Shown piece by piece: positions 35,458 through 43,307 of a stretch of 54,803 nt of DNA (its first letter is position 1; each line of letters begins with the position of its first letter). The notes under the pieces were generated by a model that did not search any database, was not told where the DNA came from, and was given only the letters and a program-made list of their open reading frames with translations. Origin of the DNA: CAYRTD01 sp964426915 (GTDB taxonomy: Bacteria; Bacteroidota; Bacteroidia; Bacteroidales; GCA-2748055); contig CAYRTD010000010.1 in NCBI GenBank assembly GCA_964426915.1, positions 1 to 54,803 of the forward strand, given 5' to 3'. A program made the position numbers and the translations under genes.

Positions 35458-35730
35458 TAGTGTTTGTCCATAATGTCCGATATACTCAGTGAGACTATGA
35501 TTTTGGTTTTCAAAATCATTTAGTCGAACTGATCCCGTCCCGAAAGCTTTCGGGAAATAGCCGAGGGATCTCATCAGCGGTATTTCCCGGAGTACCACTG
35601 ACAGGCGTGACCGCGTTCGCATGAAGCTTTCCGTGAGCGCTGAAGCTACTCTGCGCTCGCGGAAAGTTTCAGCGACAGCGTGCGGTTGCGAAGCTCGTTA
35701 TCACTCGTTTCTGTGTTGTTACACTTAAGA
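35458..35730 (+). repeat. Dispersed repeat copy (g)
   Basis: It starts TAGTGTTTGTCCATAATG and keeps the conserved left block, including the ATGATTTTG/CAAAATCAT hairpin, the palindrome CCCGAAAGCTTTCGGG and GGTATTTCCCGGAGTAC. The right half differs, with GCGCTGAAGC and TTTCAGCGACAGCGTGCGG, the latter shared with copies (d) and (k). No clean right terminal repeat is seen, so the end is approximate. It fills the gap between araA and araB. Confidence 0.8.
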
Positions 35731-35797
35731 TTCAGGGTACAGAAAGAGGTTTTTGAAATCTTTCAAAGCAAAACCAGTGGAATAAGTATTCCTCAGG

Positions 35798-37309
35798 TCA
35801 GTATTTCATCCCGTCACTGAGTTTATAATAAATATCATTCCATTTGATTTCCTTAATAAAATCGCGAATCCGTGTATCCTTATCGATAGTTAGTAGCTCT
35901 ATACCGGCAATATCAGCAAAATCTTCAATGACTTCAGGTCCAACCGCAGTGCTGAATCCTGTATGATGAGCTCCTCCAGCCTGTATCCAGGCTTCAGCTG
36001 CTGTAGTCAAATCAGGTTCAGGCTCCCACATTACTCTGGCTACAGGCAGATTTGGTAATTCTCTATCAGAAGGAACAACCTTACAGGGATTCATTATCAT
36101 TCTAAAGCGATCTCCCATATCCATAACTGATACATTTATCCCAGGGCCTTCAGGTACATTAAAAACCAGGCGGACCGGATCTTCCTTTCCTCCGATTCCA
36201 AGCGGATGGACTTCAACAGAGGGGGTTCCTTTACCAATGCTGGGACAAACTTCAAGCATATGTGCTCCCAAAACTTTCATTCCGGAAGGATTAAGATGAT
36301 AGGTATAATCCTCCATAAAAGAAGTACCGCCATCGAGTCCCTCAGACATTACTTTCATTGCCCTGACCAATGCAGCCGTTTTCCAGTCACCTTCAGCTCC
36401 AAAACCATATCCCATTGCCATAAGTCGCTGAACAGCAATGCCAGGAAGCTGGGACAGACCGTGAAGATCTTCAAATGTTGTGGTAAAGGCCTTAAAACCA
36501 CCATTAGAAAGAAAATCCTGCATGCCCAGTTCTATCCTTGCAGCCTCAAGAAGACTATTTCTTTGGGTACTGTCTTTTTTCAAATTTTCCGCAAGTGAAT
36601 AATCCTGTTCGTACTGAGAGACCAGCTGGTGGACTCTTAATTCTTCAACCTTACTGATTGAATTTACAAGCTCACCCACACCATAGCCGTTTACTGAATA
36701 ACCAAATTTCAATTCTGCTTCAACTTTATCACCTTCGGTCACTGCAACCTGCCGCATGTTATCCCCAAAACGGGCGATTTTCATCCCCTGCCAGTCGTGC
36801 CATGCTGCAGCAGCCCGTATCCAGGTCGTGAGTTTTTTAATTACATTCTGATCTTTCCAGTGACCGGCAACTACTTTTCTTCCTCGTCTCATTCTGCTGA
36901 GCATGAACCCGTATTCCCTTCCTCCATGAGCACTCTGATTCAGGTTCATATAATCCATATCAATTTCACTCCATGGAATATCACGATTAAACTGGGTATG
37001 AAGATGCAGAATAGGTTTGTAAATAGTTTTCAATCCGTTTATCCACATTTTTGCAGGTGAAAAAGTATGCATCCAGGTAATAATTCCTATACAATCCTTA
37101 TGCACATTAACCTCACTCATAAGTCTCAAAATAGCTTCCGGTGTTGTAAGAACCGGTTTTAAAACCAGTTTTACGGGAATATTTTCAGATGCATTCAGAT
37201 AATTCACAATACTTTCTGCATTGGATCTTACTTTTTCAAGGGTTTCTTCTCCATACAGATGTTGACTACCGGTAATAAACCACAATTGATAATTTTTAAA
37301 ATTCTTCAT
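35798..37309 (-). CDS. araA: L-arabinose isomerase
   Basis: The 503-aa cytosolic metal-dependent enzyme converts L-arabinose to L-ribulose. The N-terminal stretch LWFITGSQHLYGEETLEKV is diagnostic. Active-site region sequences include WMHTFSPAKMWI, LLHLHTQFNRDIPW (here ILHLHTQ), GYGFGAEGDWKTAALVRA and GTSFMEDYTYHL with the conserved Glu and His. Length fits the family (about 500 aa). It would be the first gene of an araA-araB unit, though a repeat element now separates the two. Copy (h) lies right upstream of its leader. Confidence 0.97.
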   Translation of the reverse strand: MKNFKNYQLWFITGSQHLYGEETLEKVRSNAESIVNYLNASENIPVKLVLKPVLTTPEAILRLMSEVNVHKDCIGIITWMHTFSPAKMWINGLKTIYKPILHLHTQFNRDIPWSEIDMDYMNLNQSAHGGREYGFMLSRMRRGRKVVAGHWKDQNVIKKLTTWIRAAAAWHDWQGMKIARFGDNMRQVAVTEGDKVEAELKFGYSVNGYGVGELVNSISKVEELRVHQLVSQYEQDYSLAENLKKDSTQRNSLLEAARIELGMQDFLSNGGFKAFTTTFEDLHGLSQLPGIAVQRLMAMGYGFGAEGDWKTAALVRAMKVMSEGLDGGTSFMEDYTYHLNPSGMKVLGAHMLEVCPSIGKGTPSVEVHPLGIGGKEDPVRLVFNVPEGPGINVSVMDMGDRFRMIMNPCKVVPSDRELPNLPVARVMWEPEPDLTTAAEAWIQAGGAHHTGFSTAVGPEVIEDFADIAGIELLTIDKDTRIRDFIKEIKWNDIYYKLSDGMKY

Positions 37310-37343
37310 AACAGAATATTCATAGCGAACGTTATAGTAAATT

Positions 37344-37576
37344 TAGTGTCTGCCCATAAGGTCCGATTTCCTCAGTGGGACTATGATTTTGGTTTTCAAA
37401 ATCATTTAGTCGAACTGATCCCGTCCCGAAAGCTTTCGGGAAATAGCCGAGGGATCTCATCAGCGGTATTTCCCGGAGTACCGCGGACAGGCGTGACCGC
37501 GGTCTCAAGCCTTGATATCGAACTTTCTGTTCCGATAGCTATCGGAACAAACACACGACTCTATTGACAGACACTA
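37344..37576 (+). mobile_element. Dispersed repeat copy (h), complete MITE-like element
   Basis: This 233-bp copy has both terminal inverted repeats: TAGTGTCTGCCCATAAGG on the left and CTATTGACAGACACTA on the right. Inside are the hairpin ATGATTTTG/CAAAATCAT, the palindrome CCCGAAAGCTTTCGGG, GGTATTTCCCGGAGTAC, and the 20-base palindrome GTTCCGATAGCTATCGGAAC. There is no reading frame of note. A TA dinucleotide sits at both edges, as expected for elements that insert into TA. It is called MITE-like because ends are inverted and no transposase is encoded. Confidence 0.8.
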
Positions 37577-37786
37577 GTAATATTGATGAGTAAAAAATAA
37601 TTAAGTGTAAAATTAACAATTATTTATTTGTAATAAAAATATTCAGCAAGAAGCTATAGAATATAAATATTATATTAACTTCATGACAAAACTACCAGTT
37701 CGGTCAAAAGGTACAAAATTTGAACACTTGCTTATGACTTTGATATATAAAATGTCATATTACTGAATTTCAAATACATAAACAGA
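37577..37786. other. AT-rich leader of the LemA operon
   Basis: 210 bases without a gene. TGACTTTG at 37735-37742 is one base off the -7 consensus; no matching -33 was found. Confidence 0.35.
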
Positions 37787-38374
37787 ATGAAACATCAAAG
37801 ATTTTTCCTGAAGATCCTGATCTTAGTCTTAACACTACCCTTTTTGTCAGGTTGCGGTTATAACCGTTTAGTTGAACAGGATGAAAACATTGCCCAGCAA
37901 TGGGCTCAGGTTGAAAATGCCTATCAGCGGCGAAGCGATCTTATTCCCAATCTGGTTAATACAGTAAGAGGTTATGCTGATTTTGAAAGGGAAACCCTTA
38001 CCGGCGTGATTGAAGCACGGGCGAAAGCAACATCCATTAGTATTGATCCTGAAAACCTCAGTCCGGAATCGATTGAAAGGTTTGAAGCTGCTCAGGGCCA
38101 GCTTTCCTCTGCCCTTTCACGTCTGCTGGTAACTGTAGAAAGGTACCCCGACCTGAAAGCCAATCAGAATTTCCTCGAGCTTCAGGCCCAGCTTGAAGGA
38201 ACAGAAAACCGCATTTCTTTTGAAAGAAAAAAATTCAATGATGCTGTTGGAACTTATAACAAGTCTGTCAGAAAATTCCCCAGGAATATAGTGGCAGCTC
38301 TTTTTGGTTTTGACCGCAAAGGATATTTTAAAGCTGAGGAAGGTGCTGAGGAAGTCCCCCTGGTTGAGTTCTGA
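37787..38374 (+). CDS. LemA family protein
   Basis: The 195-aa product has an N-terminal signal or anchor (hydrophobic 8-22, LSGCG lipobox-like at ~21-25, so probably a lipoprotein). The helical body begins NRLVEQDENIAQQWAQVENAYQRRSDLIPNLV, the family hallmark, followed by VRGYADFERETL and YPDLKANQNFLELQAQLEGTENRI. LemA proteins form helical bundles outside or at the membrane with no known enzymatic role. They are regularly found with TPM-domain proteins, as here, where two TPM genes follow at 73 and 6 bases. Confidence 0.95.
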   Translation: MKHQRFFLKILILVLTLPFLSGCGYNRLVEQDENIAQQWAQVENAYQRRSDLIPNLVNTVRGYADFERETLTGVIEARAKATSISIDPENLSPESIERFEAAQGQLSSALSRLLVTVERYPDLKANQNFLELQAQLEGTENRISFERKKFNDAVGTYNKSVRKFPRNIVAALFGFDRKGYFKAEEGAEEVPLVEF

Positions 38375-38447
38375 AATCATTAACCTTTTGCATAATTCAT
38401 CATGGATACATTATAAACGAGCATAGATTTAAAACAAAAAACAAAGA

Positions 38448-38888
38448 ATGACACCGGATAAATTTTTCACTCAACAGGAACAAGCAGATTTAAAAAGCGC
38501 TATAAAAGAGGCAGAGCTAAATACATCGGGCGAGATCAGGTTGCATATTGAAAAAGAATTAAAAGGCGATCCTCTCGACCGGGCAGCGTATCTCTTTGAG
38601 CGATTAGGTATGCATAAAACCATTGAAAGAAATGGCATTCTTTTTTATCTTGCAGTAGATAGTAAAAAATTCGCCATTCTGGGTGATGCGGGTATCAATT
38701 TGAAAGTCCCCGATAATTTCTGGGATAACATAAAAGAAGAAATGACTGAAAACTTTAAAAAGGGTAATTTTATAGAAGGACTTACCACAGGCATTATTCT
38801 TACAGGCGAGCAAATGAAAAAACATTTTCCTTACCAGGAGGATGATATTAACGAATTATCGGATGAAATTTCGTTCGGTAAAAACTAA
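38448..38888 (+). CDS. TPM domain-containing protein, short form
   Basis: The 146-aa product has no signal peptide and consists of one TPM (TLP18.3/Psb32/MOLO-1) domain. It starts FFTQQEQADLKSAIKEAELNTSGEIRLHI and ends with FIEGLTTGIILTGEQMKKHFP. In the middle are NGILFYLAVDSKKFAILGD and WDNIKEEMTENFKKGNF, typical of TPM. In other organisms the domain has acid phosphatase-like activity or assists membrane-complex assembly. It is the second gene of the LemA operon. Confidence 0.9.
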   Translation: MTPDKFFTQQEQADLKSAIKEAELNTSGEIRLHIEKELKGDPLDRAAYLFERLGMHKTIERNGILFYLAVDSKKFAILGDAGINLKVPDNFWDNIKEEMTENFKKGNFIEGLTTGIILTGEQMKKHFPYQEDDINELSDEISFGKN

Positions 38889-38894
38889 TTTAAA

Positions 38895-39722
38895 ATGCAA
38901 ATGATAAAAAAGATCATCTTCCTTAGTCTTATCTCCATAAGTTTTGTATTCTTTGCCACAGGCCAATCGAATCGTGAATTCCCCAGGGACTATACCCCCC
39001 GTGGCTGGGTAAATGATTATGCAGGATTGCTTTCTCAAAATGATGAGCGATACCTGAACAATAAACTGGGGACCTATGAAGATACTACCAGCACACAGAT
39101 CTTTATCATTACCCTAAACGCAGAAATGCATAAAAACATGCCGGTTGAATTGATGGGAGCAACCATAGGGGAAGAATGGAACATAGGACAGAGGGGGGAA
39201 GACAATGGATTGATCATCGTTGTTTATCCTGAAGAAAAAAAAGTCACTATTCAAACCGGCTACGGACTGGAAGAGCACCTTCCCGATGCACTGGCTAAGA
39301 GGATAATCGAAAATGAGATAAAACCAAACTTCAGGGACCAGCGCTATGCGAAAGGACTTGATGAGGCTAGTGATGTTATTTTCAGCTTACTCTCCGGAGA
39401 ATTTACAGCTGAGGAGTACCGTAACCAATCGGCAGGAAGCCCTGTCCCTTTTGGTTTTTTGATTATTCTGATTTTATTTTTTATCTTTTTCGGCCAATCG
39501 CGTCGCCGGAGATCTCACGGGGTGGGAAGAAACCTGCCTTTCTGGCTGGCCCTTACCATGTTGAGCGGGACAAGACATACCCACAGGGGTAGTTTTGGTA
39601 ATTTCAGGTCCGGTTCCGGCAGCTTTGGAGGTTTCGGTGGTGGAGGTTTCGGAGGAGGTAGAGGCTTCAGTGGTGGTGGAGGTGGAAGCTTTGGAGGGGG
39701 TGGTGCAAGTGGGAGTTGGTAA
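38895..39722 (+). CDS. Exported TPM domain protein with Gly-rich tail
   Basis: The 275-aa product has a signal peptide (~3-22), a TPM domain at ~30-165 (VNDYAGLLSQNDERYLNNKLGTYEDT, then DNGLIIVVYPEEKKVTIQTGYGLE), a membrane segment at ~182-196 (FGFLIILILFFIFFG) and a Gly/Ser-rich tail ending GGGGASGSW. This architecture is standard for YgcG-like proteins. The gap from the preceding gene is six bases and CapA follows after three bases, so all are one operon. The ATG at 38901 is an alternative start. Confidence 0.93.
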   Translation: MQMIKKIIFLSLISISFVFFATGQSNREFPRDYTPRGWVNDYAGLLSQNDERYLNNKLGTYEDTTSTQIFIITLNAEMHKNMPVELMGATIGEEWNIGQRGEDNGLIIVVYPEEKKVTIQTGYGLEEHLPDALAKRIIENEIKPNFRDQRYAKGLDEASDVIFSLLSGEFTAEEYRNQSAGSPVPFGFLIILILFFIFFGQSRRRRSHGVGRNLPFWLALTMLSGTRHTHRGSFGNFRSGSGSFGGFGGGGFGGGRGFSGGGGGSFGGGGASGSW

Positions 39723-39725
39723 AAA

Positions 39726-40832
39726 ATGAAGAAAATATTTATATATATTATTATGAATTTTTTTCTGTGCATTTTCATCAATGCACAGGAAAATGACAAA
39801 GCCGAGTTAAGACTTGTGTTTGCAGGTGATATTATGGGCCATGATACCCAGATTTCAGCCGCAAAAAAAGGTGCAACCTACAACTACGACACATGTTTCT
39901 CACATCTGAAACCTTATCTGGAAAAGTCCGATATTGCAATTGCAAATCTTGAGGTTACCCTGGCGGGGCCACCTTTTAAAGGATATCCTCAATTTTCATC
40001 TCCTGATGAATTAATCACATCGGTTAAAAAATCGGGGTTTAATCTTCTTACAACAGCCAATAACCATTCTCTGGATCGCAAAAAGCAAGGACTGGAGAGA
40101 ACAATTGCAGTTCTTGATTCACTGGAGGTCATATACACAGGAACCTTTAAGAATAAAGAGCAAAGAGATAAATATTATCCCCTCATAATAGAGAAAAATG
40201 ATATAAGGCTGGCTATTCTTAATTACACTTACGGTACAAATGGGCTGAAAGTTGAATCACCTAATATTGTAAACTATATAGATAGGAATAAAATAATAGC
40301 TGATCTTCAAAAAGCAAAATCGGCAGAAGTGGATTTTGTAATTGTTACAATTCACTGGGGACTGGAATATCAGCGGCAGGAAAATGCACAACAACAGGAA
40401 CTAGCTGAATTTCTAATTGAAAATGGCGCAGATGCAATTATTGGATCACACCCACACGTAGTACAACCTGTAAAAAAGGTAAAAAAAGGTGACCGGGAAG
40501 CGATTGTAGTGTATAGTTTGGGGAATTTTATTTCCAATCAGCGAAAAAGATATACAGATGGCGGAATCCTCTTTGAAATGATACTGAGGAAATCAGAAGA
40601 AACAATTGTAAGCGACTATAGTTATTTGCCGGTATGGGTTTATAAAGCGCCCGCAGAAAATGACCGGAAACATTTTGTTTTGATTCCTTCAAATAAAAAT
40701 AACACCTATTACAGTTCCTCTTTGAACATGTCGCAGGCAGACATTAAAACCATGAAGCTCTTCAATGATGATACCATTGAACATCTAAAGGAGATTAATA
40801 TTATGGAAAAAAGGGACTGTGATATAAAATAA
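39726..40832 (+). CDS. CapA-family metallophosphatase-like protein (first copy)
   Basis: The 368-aa exported protein has a signal peptide (~1-20, ending near FINAQ). It carries the PGA_cap/CapA domain: LVFAGDIMGHDTQI (metal-binding Asp), IAIANLEVTLAG, LLTTANNHSLDRKK, VTIHWGLEYQ, IGSHPHVVQPVKK and VVYSLGNFIS. These conserved Asp, Asn and His residues form a calcineurin-like dimetal site. Family members include poly-gamma-glutamate synthesis protein CapA, but no capB/capC genes are near, so its substrate is unknown. It is the last gene of the LemA-TPM-TPM operon, ended by a terminator. Confidence 0.9.
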   Translation: MKKIFIYIIMNFFLCIFINAQENDKAELRLVFAGDIMGHDTQISAAKKGATYNYDTCFSHLKPYLEKSDIAIANLEVTLAGPPFKGYPQFSSPDELITSVKKSGFNLLTTANNHSLDRKKQGLERTIAVLDSLEVIYTGTFKNKEQRDKYYPLIIEKNDIRLAILNYTYGTNGLKVESPNIVNYIDRNKIIADLQKAKSAEVDFVIVTIHWGLEYQRQENAQQQELAEFLIENGADAIIGSHPHVVQPVKKVKKGDREAIVVYSLGNFISNQRKRYTDGGILFEMILRKSEETIVSDYSYLPVWVYKAPAENDRKHFVLIPSNKNNTYYSSSLNMSQADIKTMKLFNDDTIEHLKEINIMEKRDCDIK

Positions 40833-40879
40833 CTTATTCAAATTCCGCTAAAATTCCTAGAAAGGTAACAAAAGGTTGA

Positions 40880-40913
40880 TAAAAAAAAGGGCCTGTTATC
40901 GCCCCTTTTTTTT
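40880..40913. terminator. Bidirectional terminator between convergent operons
   Basis: AAAAAAAAGGG at the left pairs with CCCTTTTTTTT at the right around a GC-containing loop. It lies between the stop of the CapA gene (40832) and the stop of the zinc-ribbon gene (40934), so it can serve both directions. Confidence 0.85.
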
Positions 40914-40933
40914 ATTCAAATAAATAAGAATTG

Positions 40934-41707
40934 TTATTTCTCCGCTTCTTCCAGGATTTCATCATCGACCAGTATCCTGCCGCAATATTCACATACAATA
41001 ATCTTTTTCCTTGATTTAATATCAAGCTGCCGCTGTGGTGGGATTTTGTTAAAACATCCTCCGCAAGCATCTCTTTCGACAACTACAACTGCTAGACCAT
41101 TTCTGGCATTACTACGTATTCTTTTATAAGCGGTAAGCAGTCGGGGCTCAATAATTTCCTGAATTTCCGAGGAACTTGTATTTAAATTTTCCTCTTCTTT
41201 ACGAGTATCGGAAACGATTTCATCCAACTCGCTCTTTTTGCTTTCAAGATCGCCTTTTCTTTCTTCAAGAGTATCTTTTGCCTCCTTAATAACCTCAGAT
41301 TTATTTTCTTTCTCTGCAGTGAATTCATTTATTTTCTTTCTGCACAACTCAATTTCCAGCGTCTGAAATTCTATCTCTTTGGATAAAGAATCATATTCAC
41401 GGTTATTTCTTACATTATTTTGCTGTTCCTCATACTTTTTAATCAGGCCTTCAGCATTAAGCATTTCCTGCTTTTTTGCATTGATGCTCTGTTCCAGGGT
41501 ATCAATTTCTTCCTGGTAATTATTTATTCTTGTTTCAAGACCTGCAATCTCATCCTCAAGATCCTGCACCTCCAGTGGAAGTTCTCCCCTTAAAATTTTA
41601 ATTTTATCAATGGACGTATCAACCTGTTGAAGTTGATACAACGCTTTTAATTTGTCTTCAACAGAAATTTCAGCTGTTTCTTCAATTTTTGTTTTTTGCT
41701 CAGCCAT
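40934..41707 (-). CDS. Coiled-coil C4 zinc-ribbon protein (DUF164 / zf-RING_7)
   Basis: The 257-aa cytosolic protein has a long coiled coil at ~20-190 (many Glu/Lys heptads such as LEDEIAGLETRINNYQEEI) and a C-terminal zinc ribbon with ACGGC and CEYCG Cys pairs (~212-240). This layout matches the C4-type zinc ribbon family (HP0958/CdsZ), implicated in RNA or protein binding. In Bacteroidota it is usually next to the Nif3-like gene, as here with a four-base gap. Confidence 0.93.
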   Translation of the reverse strand: MAEQKTKIEETAEISVEDKLKALYQLQQVDTSIDKIKILRGELPLEVQDLEDEIAGLETRINNYQEEIDTLEQSINAKKQEMLNAEGLIKKYEEQQNNVRNNREYDSLSKEIEFQTLEIELCRKKINEFTAEKENKSEVIKEAKDTLEERKGDLESKKSELDEIVSDTRKEEENLNTSSSEIQEIIEPRLLTAYKRIRSNARNGLAVVVVERDACGGCFNKIPPQRQLDIKSRKKIIVCEYCGRILVDDEILEEAEK

Positions 41708-41711
41708 AGAA

Positions 41712-42806
41712 CTATAAGTAATTAATTGGATTTGTATTTACTTCTGATAAACGAACCGCAAATTTAGGAATTTTTTTTGTAAGGTACTCATAAAAAAGCT
41801 CTTTTGTGAACTGCTCACTTTCATAGTGACCTATATCTGCCAAAAGGATATTATTTTCAGCATCAAAAAACTGATGGTATTTAACATCTGCCGTTATAAA
41901 CGCATCAGACCCGCTGCTTATTGCCTTTTGTAAAAGTGAACTTCCGCTGCCACCACAAACAGCAACTTTCTTAATTTTCTTGTTTCTTAATGCCGTATAT
42001 CTGATGCATGCCGCATTAAACACTTTTTTCACCGCATTCAAAAAATCATGCTCTTCCATTTCCTCATCAAAACAACCTGTCATTCCCATTCCGGATTGAT
42101 CCCAATGGTTTTCCAGTTTGTAAACATCATAAGCAACCTCCTCATAAGGATGAGCTTCTAAAAGCCTGGCTATTACCTTGTTTTTCAGAAATGCAGGCAG
42201 GATAGTCTCCACCCTCATCTCTGTTTCATAATGGATCTTCCCTTTGTCCCCGACATAAGGAGTGGTATTTTCGCCCGCTCTGAATCCGCCTTCCCCCTCA
42301 AGGTTAAAACTACAGCAATCGTACCCACCAATAACCCCGGCCCCAGCTTCAAACACAACATTTCTAACTTCTTCTGCTTTTCCGGCAGGTACGAAAAATA
42401 CAAGTTTCAGCAACTCCCCTTCAACAGGAGAAAGTATTTTTGTATTTGAAAGCCCCATTTTATCACATATCTTCTTATTTACCCCTCCCAAAACCGAATC
42501 AATATTCGTATGAACTGAAAGGATGGCAACATTATTTTTAATGGCTCTTTCTATTATTCTTTCAGACATATTTTGACCAGTGAGTTTTTTAACAGTTCCG
42601 AATATCAAAGGATGATGTGAAATGATCAGATCTGATTCTGTTCGCAAAGCTTCCTCCAAAACATCTTCAGTAATATCAATGCATAAAAGAGCAGCCTTTA
42701 TATCCTTGTTGGGATCACCGATTTGTAATCCGGAGTTATCATAACTTTCCTGTAAGGCAAAAGGGGCCAGTTCATCAACATAAGAAATGATCTCTGCTAA
42801 TTTCAT
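41712..42806 (-). CDS. Nif3-like dinuclear metal-centre protein
   Basis: The 364-aa cytosolic protein is of the long Nif3 form. It has the metal-binding motifs DNSGLQIGDP, SHHPLIFGTVKK, VHTNIDS and ADIGHYESEQF (conserved His/Asp/Glu). The central ~110 residues (about 130-240) are a PII-like inserted domain, which distinguishes the ~365-aa form from the ~250-aa one. Family members assemble as hexamers and are annotated as GTP cyclohydrolase I type 2-like, with unsettled activity. It is upstream of the zinc-ribbon gene in one operon. Confidence 0.94.
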   Translation of the reverse strand: MKLAEIISYVDELAPFALQESYDNSGLQIGDPNKDIKAALLCIDITEDVLEEALRTESDLIISHHPLIFGTVKKLTGQNMSERIIERAIKNNVAILSVHTNIDSVLGGVNKKICDKMGLSNTKILSPVEGELLKLVFFVPAGKAEEVRNVVFEAGAGVIGGYDCCSFNLEGEGGFRAGENTTPYVGDKGKIHYETEMRVETILPAFLKNKVIARLLEAHPYEEVAYDVYKLENHWDQSGMGMTGCFDEEMEEHDFLNAVKKVFNAACIRYTALRNKKIKKVAVCGGSGSSLLQKAISSGSDAFITADVKYHQFFDAENNILLADIGHYESEQFTKELFYEYLTKKIPKFAVRLSEVNTNPINYL

Positions 42807-42864
42807 AAGATAATCTGATTTGAATTAAGAGCTTGAAAGAAGAAAAACATCCCTGACAAAGGCT

Positions 42865-43203
42865 TTAGTCAAGATCCTCTTTTATCTCCAGTAACATCTG
42901 TTTGATGCTGTCCAGACTTTTAATAACCGCAAAATTATTGATGGTGTCTTCTTTATTCTCATTCATTTTTTTCTTTGCTCCCTTGAGTGTCATTCCCCTC
43001 TCTTTTACCAAATGGTAAATGATATGAAGATTTTCAAGGTCGTCTTTCGTAAACAGGCGGTTCCCCTTTTTGTTTTTTTTAGGCTTGAGAATATCAAATT
43101 CTTTTTCCCAGAAACGTATTAATGAAGTATTTACATCAAACATATCTGCAACTTCTCCAATCGAATAATACAGCTTTTCAATTTTTGGTTCTTTGTATGG
43201 CAT
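42865..43203 (-). CDS. MerR-family transcriptional regulator
   Basis: The 112-aa DNA-binding protein has a winged helix of MerR type at ~8-80: YYSIGEVADMFDVNTSLIRFWEKEF, then FTKDDLENLHIIYHLVKERGMTLKGAKKKM. The C-terminal helix (SLDSIKQMLLEIKEDL) is likely for dimerisation. There is no ligand domain. The ATG at 43203 gives the family N-terminus MPYKEPKIEKLYYS; the 43227 start would add eight residues. It precedes Nif3 by 58 bases. The regulated genes are unknown. Confidence 0.93.
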   Translation of the reverse strand: MPYKEPKIEKLYYSIGEVADMFDVNTSLIRFWEKEFDILKPKKNKKGNRLFTKDDLENLHIIYHLVKERGMTLKGAKKKMNENKEDTINNFAVIKSLDSIKQMLLEIKEDLD

Positions 43204-43307
43204 GAAATAAGGACTAAATAAGGACACCTAAAGTATAAAAAAAACAGCAACCTATCATTATTTTTTTGATAATTACCCTTAAAGATTTGATTAATCTGTA
43301 GGATCAA

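Noticed and set aside
35413..35622. 69-aa frame on the - strand
   Set aside because: It overlaps the araB start and repeat copy (g), and its sequence is translated repeat.
37259..37567. 102-aa frame on the + strand
   Set aside because: It crosses the start of araA antisense and continues through repeat copy (h).
28704..37576. CRISPR array
   Set aside because: The repeats are long, irregularly spaced by genes, have terminal inverted repeats and no regular spacers; no cas gene is present.
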